DNA of 64,000 bases from Bradyrhizobium elkanii USDA 76 (GTDB taxonomy: Bacteria > Pseudomonadota > Alphaproteobacteria > Rhizobiales > Xanthobacteraceae): contig NZ_CP066356.1 in the NCBI RefSeq assembly GCF_023278185.1, positions 8,858,001-8,922,000 on the forward strand, given 5' to 3'. This document shows positions 55,900-64,000 of the stretch, one piece after another (the first letter of the stretch is position 1; every line of letters starts with the position of its first letter). The notes beneath the pieces were generated by a model that saw only the letters and a program-made list of their open reading frames with translations, was not told where the DNA came from and did not search any database. A program made the translations under genes and the position numbers.

Positions 55900-56502
55900 A
55901 TGCGGCTCTCGGGACGAAATCTGAAATGCGTGCGCGGCGGACGCGAGGTGTTTTCCGGCCTCGATCTGTCGGCCACGGCCGGCGAGGCGCTCGCCATCAC
56001 CGGCCCCAACGGCGCCGGCAAGACCTCGCTGCTGCGCGTCCTCGCCGGGCTATTGGTTCCCGCCGAGGGTGTGGTCGCGCTCGAAGGCGGCGACGCCGAG
56101 CTCAGCCTGCCCGAGCAGGCCCACTATCTCGGCCACCGCGACGCCCTGAAGCCGGCGCTGAGCGTTGCGGAAAATCTTTCCTTCTGGCGGGAATTCCTCG
56201 GCGGCGAGACCGAGGACGCCGGCCACTGCCTTGCCGCGGTGGCGCTCGACCACGCCGCGCATCTGCCGGCGGCCTATCTTTCCGCCGGCCAGCGCCGCCG
56301 TCTGTCGATCGCGCGCCTACTCTCGGTGCGGCGGCCGGTGTGGCTGCTGGACGAGCCGACATCGGCGCTCGATGCGGCCGGACAGGCGCTGTTCGTCGAC
56401 CTGATGCGCGGCCATCTCGCCGGCGGCGGCCTGATCGTCGCGGCGACGCATCTGCCGCTCGGCATCGATGCGCGCGATCTGCGGATGGGAGGAGCGGCAT
56501 GA
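55900..56502 (+). CDS. ccmA: heme exporter ATP-binding protein CcmA
   Basis: A 200-residue ABC ATPase of system I cytochrome c maturation, which drives release of holo-CcmE. Walker [13 protein letters not shown], signature [15 protein letters not shown], Walker [19 protein letters not shown] 55900 gives [23 protein letters not shown] 55885 is in frame with a closer GAGGG. The stop overlaps the ccmB start (ATGA). Confidence 0.95.
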   Translation: MRLSGRNLKCVRGGREVFSGLDLSATAGEALAITGPNGAGKTSLLRVLAGLLVPAEGVVALEGGDAELSLPEQAHYLGHRDALKPALSVAENLSFWREFLGGETEDAGHCLAAVALDHAAHLPAAYLSAGQRRRLSIARLLSVRRPVWLLDEPTSALDAAGQALFVDLMRGHLAGGGLIVAATHLPLGIDARDLRMGGAA

Positions 56503-57167
56503 GCGCGCTTGGCGCCTTGATCCGCCGCGACATCCGCATCGCGCTGCGCGTCGGCGGTGGCGCGCTGATCGGCGTGCTGTTCTTCCTCACCGTCACGGTG
56601 CTGATGCCGTTCGCGGTCGGACCGGATCTCGCGCTGCTGTCGCGGCTCGGCCCCGCCATCCTCTGGCTCGGCGCGTTGCTGGCGAGCCTGCTCACGCTCG
56701 ACCGGCTGTTCACGGCCGACCACGAGGACGGCTCGCTCGACCTCATCGTGATGAGCCGGACGCCGCTGGAACTCGCCTGCGCCGCCAAGGCACTGGCACA
56801 CTGGATCGCCGCCGGCCTGCCGCTGATCGTCGCAACCCCGGTGCTCGGCCTGCTGCTCAATCTCGACGGCACCGCGACGCTCGCCGTTGCGGCGACGCTG
56901 CTGGCGGGAACACCGGCGCTGACTTTCACCGGCATGATCGGCGCGGCATTGGCCGTGACGCTGCATCGCGGCGGGCTATTGCTGGCGGTGCTGGTGCTGC
57001 CGCTGTCGATCCCGGTGCTGATCTTCGGGGTGGCGGCCTCGCAGGCGGCGATATCGGGGCCTTTGCCGTTTGGAACACCGTTCTCGATCCTCTGCGCGCT
57101 GTCGCTTGCCAGCCTCGTGATCGGCCCCTTTGCCGCCGCCGCGAGCCTGCGGCACGGGCTGGACTGA
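56499..57167 (+). CDS. ccmB: heme exporter protein CcmB
   Basis: A 222-residue inner-membrane permease with six spans, starting [40 protein letters not shown] is the conserved cytoplasmic segment. It works with CcmA, CcmC and CcmD. It overlaps ccmA by 4 bases, and its stop is 75 bp before ccmC. Confidence 0.95.
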   Translation: MSALGALIRRDIRIALRVGGGALIGVLFFLTVTVLMPFAVGPDLALLSRLGPAILWLGALLASLLTLDRLFTADHEDGSLDLIVMSRTPLELACAAKALAHWIAAGLPLIVATPVLGLLLNLDGTATLAVAATLLAGTPALTFTGMIGAALAVTLHRGGLLLAVLVLPLSIPVLIFGVAASQAAISGPLPFGTPFSILCALSLASLVIGPFAAAASLRHGLD

Positions 57168-57242
57168 AATGAGCCCGATCAAATCTCGCCGAGAGGAAAT
57201 CGGCCAATTGCCTGCGACACATCGGACGACTATCAGGGTGCC

Positions 57243-58043
57243 ATGAAGCTGACCGCGACGCTGACCGACCTCGCCAATCCGACCAAGTTTCTGGCGCTGA
57301 CCGCGCGCATCCTGCCGTGGCTCGCGGGCGTGACCGCGATCCTGCTCGCGATCGGGCTCTACCAGTCGGCGATGGCGCCCGACGACTACCAGCAGGGCGC
57401 CACGGTGAAGATCATGTTCATCCACGTGCCGAATGCGTGGCTGTCGATGTTCGTCTGGGGCGTCATGAGCGTGGCCGCGCTCGGCACCTTGGTGTGGCGG
57501 CATCCGCTCGCTGACGTCGCCGCGAAGGCCGCCGCTCCGATCGGCGCCGCCTTCACCTTCCTTGCGCTCGTCACCGGCTCGCTGTGGGGCCGGCCGATGT
57601 GGGGCACCTACTGGGAGTGGGACGCGCGGCTGACCTCCGTCTTGATCCTGTTCCTGATGTATCTCGGCCTGATCGCGCTGTGGCGCGCGGTGGAAGATCC
57701 TTCGCGCGCAGCGCGGGCGGCCGCGGTCCTCACCCTGGTCGGCGCCATCAATATCCCGATCATCAAGTTCTCGGTCGACTGGTGGAACACGCTGCATCAG
57801 CCGGCCTCCGTGCTCCGCATGGGCGGCTCGACGCTCGACAAGGCGTTCCTGTGGCCGCTGCTCGTAATGGCGATCGCGTTTTCGCTGCTCTTCATCACCT
57901 TGCATTTGGCGGCGATGCGCAACGAGATCCTGCGCCGCCGCGTGCGCAGCCTGCAGATGATGCAGGCGAGCCGCGTCTCGTTCACGAGCGAGGTGAGCGG
58001 CGGTTCGCAAGGAACCGCGTCAAACGAAATTGGAGCGGCGTGA
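57243..58043 (+). CDS. ccmC: heme-handling protein CcmC
   Basis: A 266-residue membrane protein with six spans. The tryptophan-rich heme-handling motif reads [13 protein letters not shown], and conserved His residues are in [15 protein letters not shown] and [10 protein letters not shown]. It loads heme onto CcmE. It follows ccmB and runs almost into ccmD (4 bp gap). Confidence 0.96.
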   Translation: MKLTATLTDLANPTKFLALTARILPWLAGVTAILLAIGLYQSAMAPDDYQQGATVKIMFIHVPNAWLSMFVWGVMSVAALGTLVWRHPLADVAAKAAAPIGAAFTFLALVTGSLWGRPMWGTYWEWDARLTSVLILFLMYLGLIALWRAVEDPSRAARAAAVLTLVGAINIPIIKFSVDWWNTLHQPASVLRMGGSTLDKAFLWPLLVMAIAFSLLFITLHLAAMRNEILRRRVRSLQMMQASRVSFTSEVSGGSQGTASNEIGAA

Positions 58044-58047
58044 TACG

Positions 58048-58227
58048 ATGGCGCTCGGTCCCTACGCCTCCTTCATCGTGACGTCCTACGTGCTGGTCGC
58101 GGCGGTCGTGCTGCTGCTGATCGTCTGGATCGTCGCCGACTATCGCCGGCAACAGTCGCGTCTCAGGGAGATCGAGGCCAGCGGCGTGACGCGCCGCTCC
58201 GGCCGCAGCGCGGCCGATATAAGATGA
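58048..58227 (+). CDS. ccmD: heme exporter protein CcmD
   Basis: A 59-residue single-span protein: [20 protein letters not shown]..., a basic cytoplasmic side ([14 protein letters not shown]), as in the family. It is a small adaptor in the CcmABC complex. ATG 58048 starts the conserved part. The stop overlaps ccmG by 4 bases. Confidence 0.9.
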   Translation: MALGPYASFIVTSYVLVAAVVLLLIVWIVADYRRQQSRLREIEASGVTRRSGRSAADIR

Positions 58228-58817
58228 GCGATCAGGCGACCAACAGCCCGCCGCAAGCGCGCCGCCTGCTGGTAGTGCTGCCGCTGGTGATCTTCCTCGG
58301 CCTCGCCGGGCTGTTCCTGCTGCGGCTCTATGGCGGCGATCCCTCGAAAATCCCGTCGGCGCTGATCGGTCGGCCGGCGCCGCAGACCGCGCTGCCCGCG
58401 CTCGACGGCCTGGTGCGGGACGGCGCGCCGGTCCCCGGTCTCGATCCCGCCGCCTTCAAGGGCAAGGTCTCGGTCGTCAATGTCTGGGCGTCGTGGTGCG
58501 TGCCGTGTCACGACGAGGCGCCGCTGCTGACCGAGCTCGGCAAGGACAAGCGCTTCCAGATCATCGGCATCAACTACAAGGACTCGCCCGAGAATGCCCG
58601 GCGCTTCCTCGGCCGCTACGGCAATCCATTCGGCATCGTCGGCGTCGACGGCAACGGCCGCGCCTCGATCGAATGGGGCGTCTATGGCGTGCCCGAGACC
58701 TTCCTGGTCGGGCGCGAGGGCACCATCGTCTACAAGCTGGTCGGCCCGGTGACGCCGGACAACGTCAACAGCGTGCTCAAGGCCGAGATCGAGAAGGCGC
58801 TGCGCGCGGGCAAGTAG
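58224..58817 (+). CDS. ccmG: thiol:disulfide interchange protein CcmG/DsbE
   Basis: A 197-residue membrane-anchored thioredoxin-like protein. The anchor is about residues 13-35 ([19 protein letters not shown]); the active site is [28 protein letters not shown] holds the cis-Pro. It keeps apocytochrome c haem-binding cysteines reduced. The remaining ccm genes (E, F, H) are not in this window. Confidence 0.95.
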   Translation: MSDQATNSPPQARRLLVVLPLVIFLGLAGLFLLRLYGGDPSKIPSALIGRPAPQTALPALDGLVRDGAPVPGLDPAAFKGKVSVVNVWASWCVPCHDEAPLLTELGKDKRFQIIGINYKDSPENARRFLGRYGNPFGIVGVDGNGRASIEWGVYGVPETFLVGREGTIVYKLVGPVTPDNVNSVLKAEIEKALRAGK

Positions 58818-58992
58818 GCGCGTCGGCATGCCGTGACTCGCGAACCTGAATCGCGCATGAATGGCGCGAGAAAACACCTGCGGCATAATACTTCGACACG
58901 TTTATCTGCGGTTCATTTCGCGGCCACGGCAACGCCATGAACGCACCCCCAACTCAGTGGCGTTGACATCAACGTTCCTCTGGAGGGGACAT

Positions 58993-59367
58993 ATGCGCAA
59001 GACCACGCTCGCTTCACTTCTCGCCACCGCACTCACGCTCGGCATGATCACGGCGTCGCCGTCGATGGCCCAGACTCCGCAGCCGGCTGCGCCCGCCGCG
59101 AAGTCCGAGAGCAAGATGGCTCCCGCCCCGAAGGCCGCCACCCCTGAGTTGAAGACGACGGGAATGGCGAAGGACGACCTGCTCGACATCAACAGCGCCA
59201 ACACCGACCAGCTCGACGCGCTGCCGGGCGTCGGCAAGGCCTATTCGGCCGCGATCATCAAGGGCCGCCCCTACAAGGGCAAGGATGAACTGGTGCAGAA
59301 GAACATCCTGCCGCAGGCGACCTACGACAAGATCAAGGACAAGATCGTCGCCAAGCAGAAGAGCTGA
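58993..59367 (+). CDS. exported helix-hairpin-helix (ComEA-like) protein
   Basis: A 124-residue protein. A signal peptide covers about 1-27 (ASLLATALTLGMITASPSMA), then an Ala/Pro/Lys linker, then a ComEA-type helix-hairpin-helix: DINSANTDQLDALPGVGKAY followed by SAAIIKGRPYKGKDEL. Such domains bind DNA non-specifically; in this small exported form the role is unknown. ATG 58993 follows TGGAGGGGACAT. Confidence 0.85.
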   Translation: MRKTTLASLLATALTLGMITASPSMAQTPQPAAPAAKSESKMAPAPKAATPELKTTGMAKDDLLDINSANTDQLDALPGVGKAYSAAIIKGRPYKGKDELVQKNILPQATYDKIKDKIVAKQKS

Positions 59368-59383
59368 GGCGGCTCACTTCACC

Positions 59384-59540
59384 TCTCCCCGTTCTTTACG
59401 GGGAGAGGTCGAAATTCGCGCGAAGCGGGAATTTCGGGTGAGGGGCTTTGGACGGTGTTTGTCACAAACTCCGAGCCTATCCGTGGAGAGACCGCTCACC
59501 CCAACACTCTCCCCGCAGAGCGGGGCGAGGGAGCAGAGTG
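59384..59540. repeat. CTCTCCCC-type intergenic repeat cluster
   Basis: CCTCTCCCCGTTCTTTACGG then GGAGAGG (about 59381-59408), AATTCGCGCGAAGCGGGAATT, and further CTCTCCCCGCAGAGCGGGG. These hairpin repeats lie between the convergent HHH and yciB genes; no ORF is supported. Confidence 0.6.
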
Positions 59541-59544
59541 CTGA

Positions 59545-60150
59545 TCACCCCTTCCGCACGTCGCCCGCGTCGGCCTCGCTCGCCTCCAGCGAGGCCGGCT
59601 CGAGGTGATAGCGCTTGGTCAGCGGCATCTGGGCGATGGCGAAGATCATGGTCAGCGGCGTCACGCCGAACACCTTGAAGTTCACCCAGAAGTCCGTGGT
59701 CTGCGTGCGCCAGACGAGCTCGTTGAGAACCGCCATGCCGGCGAAGAACAGCGCCCAGCGCATGGTGAGGATGCGCCAGCCCTGCGGCGTCAGGTTGAAC
59801 ACCTGGTCGAACATGATGGCGATGAAGGACCGGCCGAAGAAGAGCCCGCCGCCGAGCACGGCCGCGAACAGGCCATAGATGATGGTCGGCTTGACCTTGA
59901 TGAAGGTCTCGTCGTGCAGCACCAGCGTCAGCGTCCCGAACACCAGCACGATCGCGCCGGTCACCAGCGCCATGATCGGCACGTGCCTGGTCACCACATA
60001 GGATGCGATCATTGCGGCCACGATCGCCACCATGAACGCGCCGGTCGCGACGAACAGGTGGTACTTCGCGTTGGCGATAAAGAACACGAGCAGCGGCCCG
60101 AGTTCGGTCGCCAGCTTGAACAACGGATGCGGCTGGGTCTTGTCCATCAA
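59545..60150 (-). CDS. yciB: YciB/IspZ family inner-membrane protein (septation protein A)
   Basis: A 201-residue protein with five to six spans. It begins [54 protein letters not shown] and [16 protein letters not shown] are the family blocks. YciB proteins affect envelope integrity and septum formation. The start overlaps the ftsY stop by 4 bases, so the two are co-translated. Confidence 0.94.
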   Translation of the reverse strand: MMDKTQPHPLFKLATELGPLLVFFIANAKYHLFVATGAFMVAIVAAMIASYVVTRHVPIMALVTGAIVLVFGTLTLVLHDETFIKVKPTIIYGLFAAVLGGGLFFGRSFIAIMFDQVFNLTPQGWRILTMRWALFFAGMAVLNELVWRTQTTDFWVNFKVFGVTPLTMIFAIAQMPLTKRYHLEPASLEASEADAGDVRKG

Positions 60151-61091
60151 TCGATTCCAGCAATTGCCTTGGCAAAATCCTTCGCCGCGAAGGGCGCGAG
60201 GTCCTCGACGCCTTCGCCGACGCCGATGAAATGCACCGGCAGCTTGTGCTTCTCCGACAGCGCGACAAGGATGCCGCCGCGCGCCGTGCCGTCAAGCTTG
60301 GTCATCACGAGCCCCGTGACGCCTGCCGTACGATGAAATGCCTCGACTTGCGACAACGCATTTTGTCCCACCGTGGCGTCAAGCACGAGCAGCACCGCGT
60401 GCGGCGCCGACGCATCGACCTTCCTGATGACGCGCACGACCTTCTCGAGCTCGTTCATCAGCTCGGACTTGTTCTGCAGACGTCCGGCGGTGTCGATCAG
60501 CAGCACGTCGCGCGCCTGCTCCTTGGCCGCGGTCAGCGCGCTGAAGGCAAGGCTCGCCGAATCCGAGCCCTGGGCGCCTGATATCACCGGCGACTTGGTG
60601 CGTTCGCCCCAGACCTTGAGCTGCTCGATCGCCGCGGCGCGGAAGGTGTCGCCGGCGGCCAGCATGACCTTGCGACCCTCGGCGGAGAATTTCGCCGCCA
60701 GCTTGCCGATCGTCGTGGTCTTGCCGGAGCCGTTGACGCCGACCACCAGGACGACGAACGGCTTTTTTCCGGCATCGATCTCGAGCGGCTTCGCCACCGG
60801 CGCCAGCACCTTCTCGACCTCGGTCGCGACGACGTCCTTGACCTCGTCGGCGGAGATCGCCTTGTCGTAGCGGCCCTTGCCGACCGCCTCGGCAATGCGG
60901 ACCGCGACATCGGTGCCGAGGTCGGCGCGCAGCAGAACATCCTCGATGTCGTCGAGCATGGCCGAATCGAGCTTGCGCTTGGTGACGAGGTCGGCGACCG
61001 CGGTCCCGATCGAACTCGAGGTCCGCTTCAGGCCGCCCTTCAGCCGCTGCCACCAGCTCTGTTTTGGAGTTCCCGCAGTGGTATCGTTCAT
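60147..61091 (-). CDS. ftsY: signal recognition particle receptor FtsY
   Basis: A 314-residue SRP GTPase without the long acidic A domain. The N domain covers about 20-95; G1 [29 protein letters not shown] (insertion box), G3 [10 protein letters not shown]4 [10 protein letters not shown]. It docks ribosome-SRP complexes on the inner membrane. It starts [20 protein letters not shown]. Confidence 0.97.
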   Translation of the reverse strand: MNDTTAGTPKQSWWQRLKGGLKRTSSSIGTAVADLVTKRKLDSAMLDDIEDVLLRADLGTDVAVRIAEAVGKGRYDKAISADEVKDVVATEVEKVLAPVAKPLEIDAGKKPFVVLVVGVNGSGKTTTIGKLAAKFSAEGRKVMLAAGDTFRAAAIEQLKVWGERTKSPVISGAQGSDSASLAFSALTAAKEQARDVLLIDTAGRLQNKSELMNELEKVVRVIRKVDASAPHAVLLVLDATVGQNALSQVEAFHRTAGVTGLVMTKLDGTARGGILVALSEKHKLPVHFIGVGEGVEDLAPFAAKDFAKAIAGID

Positions 61092-61140
61092 GGCGCGGCT
61101 GTGTTAGCCGTTTCGCACTCCAAACGAAAGTCTCGACGAA

Positions 61141-61842
61141 TTGATCGATGTTCCCCAATTGACCGCGGAAGAAATCCTGGGCCGGGTGCTCCACCGCGAC
61201 GGGCTGATGCTGGTGATCGACAAGCCGGCCGGCCTGCCGGTGCATCGCGGTCCCAAGGGCGGCCCCAATCTGGAAGCCTCGTTCGACGCGCTGCGGTTCG
61301 GCCTGCCGCGGCCGCCGGTGCTGGCGCATCGGCTGGACAAGGACACGTCCGGCTGCCTCGTCCTGGGACGCCACCGCAAGGCGACCGCCTCGCTCGGGCT
61401 GTTGTTCAAGCACAGCAAGATCTCGAAGACCTATTGGACCGTGGTCGAGGGCGGCCCCGCCGAGGATGAAGGCACCATCGACATGCCGCTCGGCCGGCTC
61501 AATGCCGAGCGCGGCTGGTGGCAGAAGCCGGACCCGGATGGCCAGAAGGCGATCACCAACTGGAAGGTGCTGGGGCGTGGCGACGGCCTCACCTGGCTCG
61601 CGATGGAGCCGGTCACCGGCCGCACCCATCAGCTGCGGGTGCACTCGGCGGCGATGGGCTGGCCGATCGTCGGCGACAATATCTATGGCAACGGTCCGCG
61701 CTTCGGCGAGCCGACTTTGCATCTGCATTCCCGCGAGATCGGCATCCCGATCTCCAGGAACAAGGACCCGGTGCATGTGGTCGCGCCGGCGCCCGAACAC
61801 ATGCGGGAGCGGCTCAAGGCCTGCGGCTGGAACGGGCAGTAG
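61141..61842 (+). CDS. RluA-family pseudouridine synthase
   Basis: A 233-residue pseudouridine synthase. The catalytic Asp is in HRLDKDTSGCLVLGR; MLVIDKPAGLPVHRG and GRTHQLRVHSAAMGWPIVGD are the usual flanking motifs. There is no S4 domain, as in RluA/TruC-like members. The start is TTG 61141, the only reasonable one upstream of the conserved core. The RNA target is not clear. It is divergent from ftsY with 49 bp between starts. Confidence 0.92.
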   Translation: MIDVPQLTAEEILGRVLHRDGLMLVIDKPAGLPVHRGPKGGPNLEASFDALRFGLPRPPVLAHRLDKDTSGCLVLGRHRKATASLGLLFKHSKISKTYWTVVEGGPAEDEGTIDMPLGRLNAERGWWQKPDPDGQKAITNWKVLGRGDGLTWLAMEPVTGRTHQLRVHSAAMGWPIVGDNIYGNGPRFGEPTLHLHSREIGIPISRNKDPVHVVAPAPEHMRERLKACGWNGQ

Positions 61843-61947
61843 CCTCCGTGATTTTACGGAGAATTATCCTTTACGGAACATTCAGGCCCATCGGATAGTC
61901 CTGCAGGCGGCTTAGAAAAAGCGCGCCGCGACGGCTCAGGACGAGCA

Positions 61948-63087
61948 ATGCTGAATGATGGGCAAGCAATTGTCGACGAGGTCGAGGCTGCGATACGCGC
62001 AGGCTCCGCCGACAAATGCCTGGCCACGGCAAGGCGCGTCACCAGCCTTTTCCTCGCATCCGCCGGCAAGTTCAACAGCGAACAGATCGAGTTGTTCGAC
62101 AACGTGCTCGAGCGTCTGGTGAAGACCATCGAGTTGCGCGCGCTCGCCGACATCAGCGCCCGGATGGCGCTCACCGACATCAGCGAACAGCTCGCACCGG
62201 TCGCCCAGGCACCGCCCGCGATCATTCGCCGCCTCGCCAGCAATGACGAGATCAGGATCGCGCGGCCGATCCTGCAGGAATCGTCGCGGCTCAGCGCGGA
62301 CGACCTCGTCGAGATCGCACAGACCAAGAGCGAGCAGCATCTGCTCGCCGTCGCCGGCCGCTGGTGGCTGAAGGAGGTCGTCACCGACGCGCTTCTGGCG
62401 CGCCGCTTTGCGAGCGTGAGCCACCGCCTTGTCAGCAATCCCGGCGCCAAAGTATCGCCGGGCGGATTTGCCGTCATCCTCGCGCAGGCCGAGCACGATC
62501 CGGTGCTTGCGGTGCAGACCGGGATCCGCGCCGATCTGCCCTCGGAGCTCCGTCTTCAGCTGCTGCACGACGCAACGGAAGAGGTTCGCGCCCGTCTGCT
62601 GGAACGCGCGCCGGCACATCTGTTCGAGGAAATTCGCAATGCGATCGCAGCGGTCGCCGCCGGCGTCGAGCGCGACATGGCCCGGGTTCGCGACTTCGCC
62701 GCGGCCAGGCGTCACATCGCAAAGCTGAAGGACGCCGGCGATCTCAACGAGGCCGCCCTGCTCGGCCTCGCCAGACAGCGGATGTATGAAGAAACCATCG
62801 TTGCGCTGGCCGACCTTGCGCATGCAAGCATCGAGGTGATCCGTCCCCTGATGCAAAGCCTCCGTAGCGAAGGTCTGCTGGTGCCCTGCCGGGTCGCTGG
62901 GCTCAGCTGGGAGACGACGGCCGCGGTGATGGAATGCCGCTATTCGACCGGATCGATGGGGCCGGTCGAGCTCGCCAACGCCAGGAGCCAGTTCACACGA
63001 TTGACGCACGCCAACGCCGACCGCCTGCTACGGTTCTGGCAGGTCCGCGCGTCACAACCGGCAAAGCCCGGCCATCGCAGTCGTTGA
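61948..63087 (+). CDS. DUF2336 family protein
   Basis: A 379-residue soluble, largely helical protein starting MLNDGQAIVDEVEAAIRAGS. LASAGKFNSEQIELFDNVLE and RALADISARMALTDISEQLA followed by ARPILQESSRLSADDLVEIA are the characteristic DUF2336 repeats, a HEAT-like arrangement common in Bradyrhizobium and Rhodopseudomonas. The function is unknown. A 357-residue frame on the other strand is its shadow. Confidence 0.88.
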   Translation: MLNDGQAIVDEVEAAIRAGSADKCLATARRVTSLFLASAGKFNSEQIELFDNVLERLVKTIELRALADISARMALTDISEQLAPVAQAPPAIIRRLASNDEIRIARPILQESSRLSADDLVEIAQTKSEQHLLAVAGRWWLKEVVTDALLARRFASVSHRLVSNPGAKVSPGGFAVILAQAEHDPVLAVQTGIRADLPSELRLQLLHDATEEVRARLLERAPAHLFEEIRNAIAAVAAGVERDMARVRDFAAARRHIAKLKDAGDLNEAALLGLARQRMYEETIVALADLAHASIEVIRPLMQSLRSEGLLVPCRVAGLSWETTAAVMECRYSTGSMGPVELANARSQFTRLTHANADRLLRFWQVRASQPAKPGHRSR

Positions 63088-63228
63088 TGATCTCGCGCGC
63101 AATGTCGCGACCGATTCCGAATTTACCGGTCAAGCAAAGTATTCGGTGCCACCACCCGCGCATGCGGATGATCCAGCATTCCAGCAGCGACACCGATTCG
63201 TCGCGCGACTTTCTCCGCACACTCCACG

Positions 63229-63273
63229 GTCGTCCCGGCCTAGTGCGCAATTGCGCACGGAGGCCGGGACGAC
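63229..63273. repeat. palindromic repeat with GTGCGCAATTGCGCAC core
   Basis: GTCGTCCCGGCC and GGCCGGGACGAC arms surround a 16-bp perfect palindrome at 63243-63258. Its core resembles the repeat at 36371-36411. No gene is supported between 63088 and 63400. Confidence 0.7.
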
Positions 63274-63400
63274 AGCGAATATATAGCGCGACCGGTGAGT
63301 GATACCTACTGACTCATACCTGCGCTCTGGCGACATGATCTGTCCGATCCAACGCGTCTTGACTTGCTAGGATGACGGAGATGGAGTCGGAGTGAGCGTC

Positions 63401-64000
63401 TCAGCGATCCTGTGCAACGAGGCGCGCGCCGTCATGGCCCGTCACGACAAGCCGCCGCACCGCGCCGGGCACATCATCATCGATCGCGACCGGCAGGAAA
63501 TGCTCGGTGCGGCCCTGCGTGCCGCTCTCGATCAGCACCTCGCGCGTCGCGCCGACTTCCGCATCAAGCCGGCGCAGCAACGCGGCTTCGCCTGCCGTGC
63601 GCAGCTGCCTGGCGCGCTCCTTGATCGCGCCGCCCTCGACCTGCGGCATCCGCGCGGCCGGCGTGCCCGGACGCCGCGAATAGGGAAACACGTGCAGGAA
63701 GGTGAGATCGCATTCTTCGACCAGGTCGAGCGAGCGCGCAAACATCTCTTCAGACTCGGTCGGGAAGCCCGCGATGATGTCGGCGCCGAGAGCGATGTCC
63801 GGCCGCAGCCGGCGAACCTGCGCGCAGAAATCGATCGCGTCCCGGCGTGAATGCCGGCGCTTCATTCGCTTGAGGATCATGTCGTCGCCGGATTGCAATG
63901 AGAGATGCAGATGCGGCATCAGCCGCGCATCGTCGGCGATGACATCGAGCAGGTCGCGATCCGCCTCGATCGAATCGATCGACGAGATACGCAGCCGCTT
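63401..64000 (-). CDS. mtaB: tRNA t6A37 methylthiotransferase MtaB (C-terminal part, cut by window end)
   Basis: The minus frame is open to the window edge, so about 200 C-terminal residues are seen. The last bases read KRLRISSIDSIEADRDLLDV, then PHLHLSLQSGDDMILKRMKR, ADIIAGFPTESEEM and FLHVFPYSRRPGTPAARM. These are radical-SAM methylthiotransferase motifs, and the YSRRPGTPAA form points to MtaB rather than MiaB or RimO. A TRAM-like C-terminal segment follows. The N-terminal 4Fe-4S domains are outside the window. Confidence 0.92.
   Translation of the reverse strand, partial: KRLRISSIDSIEADRDLLDVIADDARLMPHLHLSLQSGDDMILKRMKRRHSRRDAIDFCAQVRRLRPDIALGADIIAGFPTESEEMFARSLDLVEECDLTFLHVFPYSRRPGTPAARMPQVEGGAIKERARQLRTAGEAALLRRLDAEVGATREVLIESGTQGRTEHFLPVAIDDDVPGAVRRLVVTGHDGARLVAQDR

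Noticed and set aside
61936..63009. 357-residue minus-strand frame
   Set aside because: The plus strand encodes a DUF2336 protein with recognisable helical repeats; the minus frame has no motif.

Overview
The window looks like core chromosome of a Bradyrhizobium-type alphaproteobacterium (order Hyphomicrobiales/Rhizobiales). The evidence is high G+C content with strong GC3 bias, a stand-alone F1 ATPase operon (atpHAGDC, no F0 genes beside it), an mdh-sucCD-sucAB-lpd TCA cluster, obgE-proBA-nadD-rsfS-rlmH-envC-ctpA synteny, a DUF2336 protein, and many copies of short palindromic intergenic repeats of the kind that litter Bradyrhizobium genomes. I see no prophage, insertion sequence, CRISPR array or large island. 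The accessory content is limited to repeats and one remnant of an adenylate cyclase gene.

Layout. 0.5-2.1 kb: a flavodoxin-like oxidoreductase overlapping an ECF41-type sigma factor, with a matching ECF41-like promoter. 2.2-5.1 kb: tRNA-Ser(CGA), an alpha/beta hydrolase, and a ROK-type kinase homologue whose motifs are in circularly permuted order. 5.4-14.7 kb: rplU-rpmA, a GNAT acetyltransferase, an EamA transporter, a MaoC hydratase, obgE, proB, proA, nadD, rsfS, rlmH. 14.7-20 kb: an EnvC-like factor, CtpA, a divergent polysaccharide deacetylase, and two tandem RppH-like Nudix hydrolases. 20-26.5 kb (minus): an AraC regulator and the F1 operon. 27-32.6 kb: RlpA, PriA, XerC, a DUF4337 protein, a small membrane protein. 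32.7-43.4 kb (minus): TCA block mdh, sucC, DUF1579, sucD, sucA, sucB, SDR, lpd. 43.6-50.7 kb: ZapE, ThpR, a TesA-like esterase divergent from a YbbA/YbbP exporter, and a Bax-inhibitor-1 protein behind a ybhL-leader-like hairpin. 51-55.7 kb: DUF2794, a candidate structured RNA, DUF1223, aconitase. 55.9-59.4 kb: ccmABCDG and a helix-hairpin-helix protein. 59.5-64 kb: YciB, FtsY, an RluA-type pseudouridine synthase, DUF2336, and MtaB cut by the window edge.

Themes. Energy metabolism dominates: the TCA enzymes, aconitase, F1 ATPase and cytochrome c maturation. An Irr/ICE-like palindrome between divergent acnA and ccmA could tie aconitase and heme export to iron status. A second theme is envelope growth and division: EnvC, CtpA, RlpA, ZapE, YciB, FtsY.

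The most useful leads are the permuted ROK protein, the unannotated three-way-junction RNA with a strong terminator at about 51.7-51.85 kb, the ICE-like box, the ECF41 promoter/target pair, the ybhL-like leader, a CtrA-like site upstream of rlpA, and DUF1579 placed between sucC and sucD. All calls come from reading the sequence; no database search was run.
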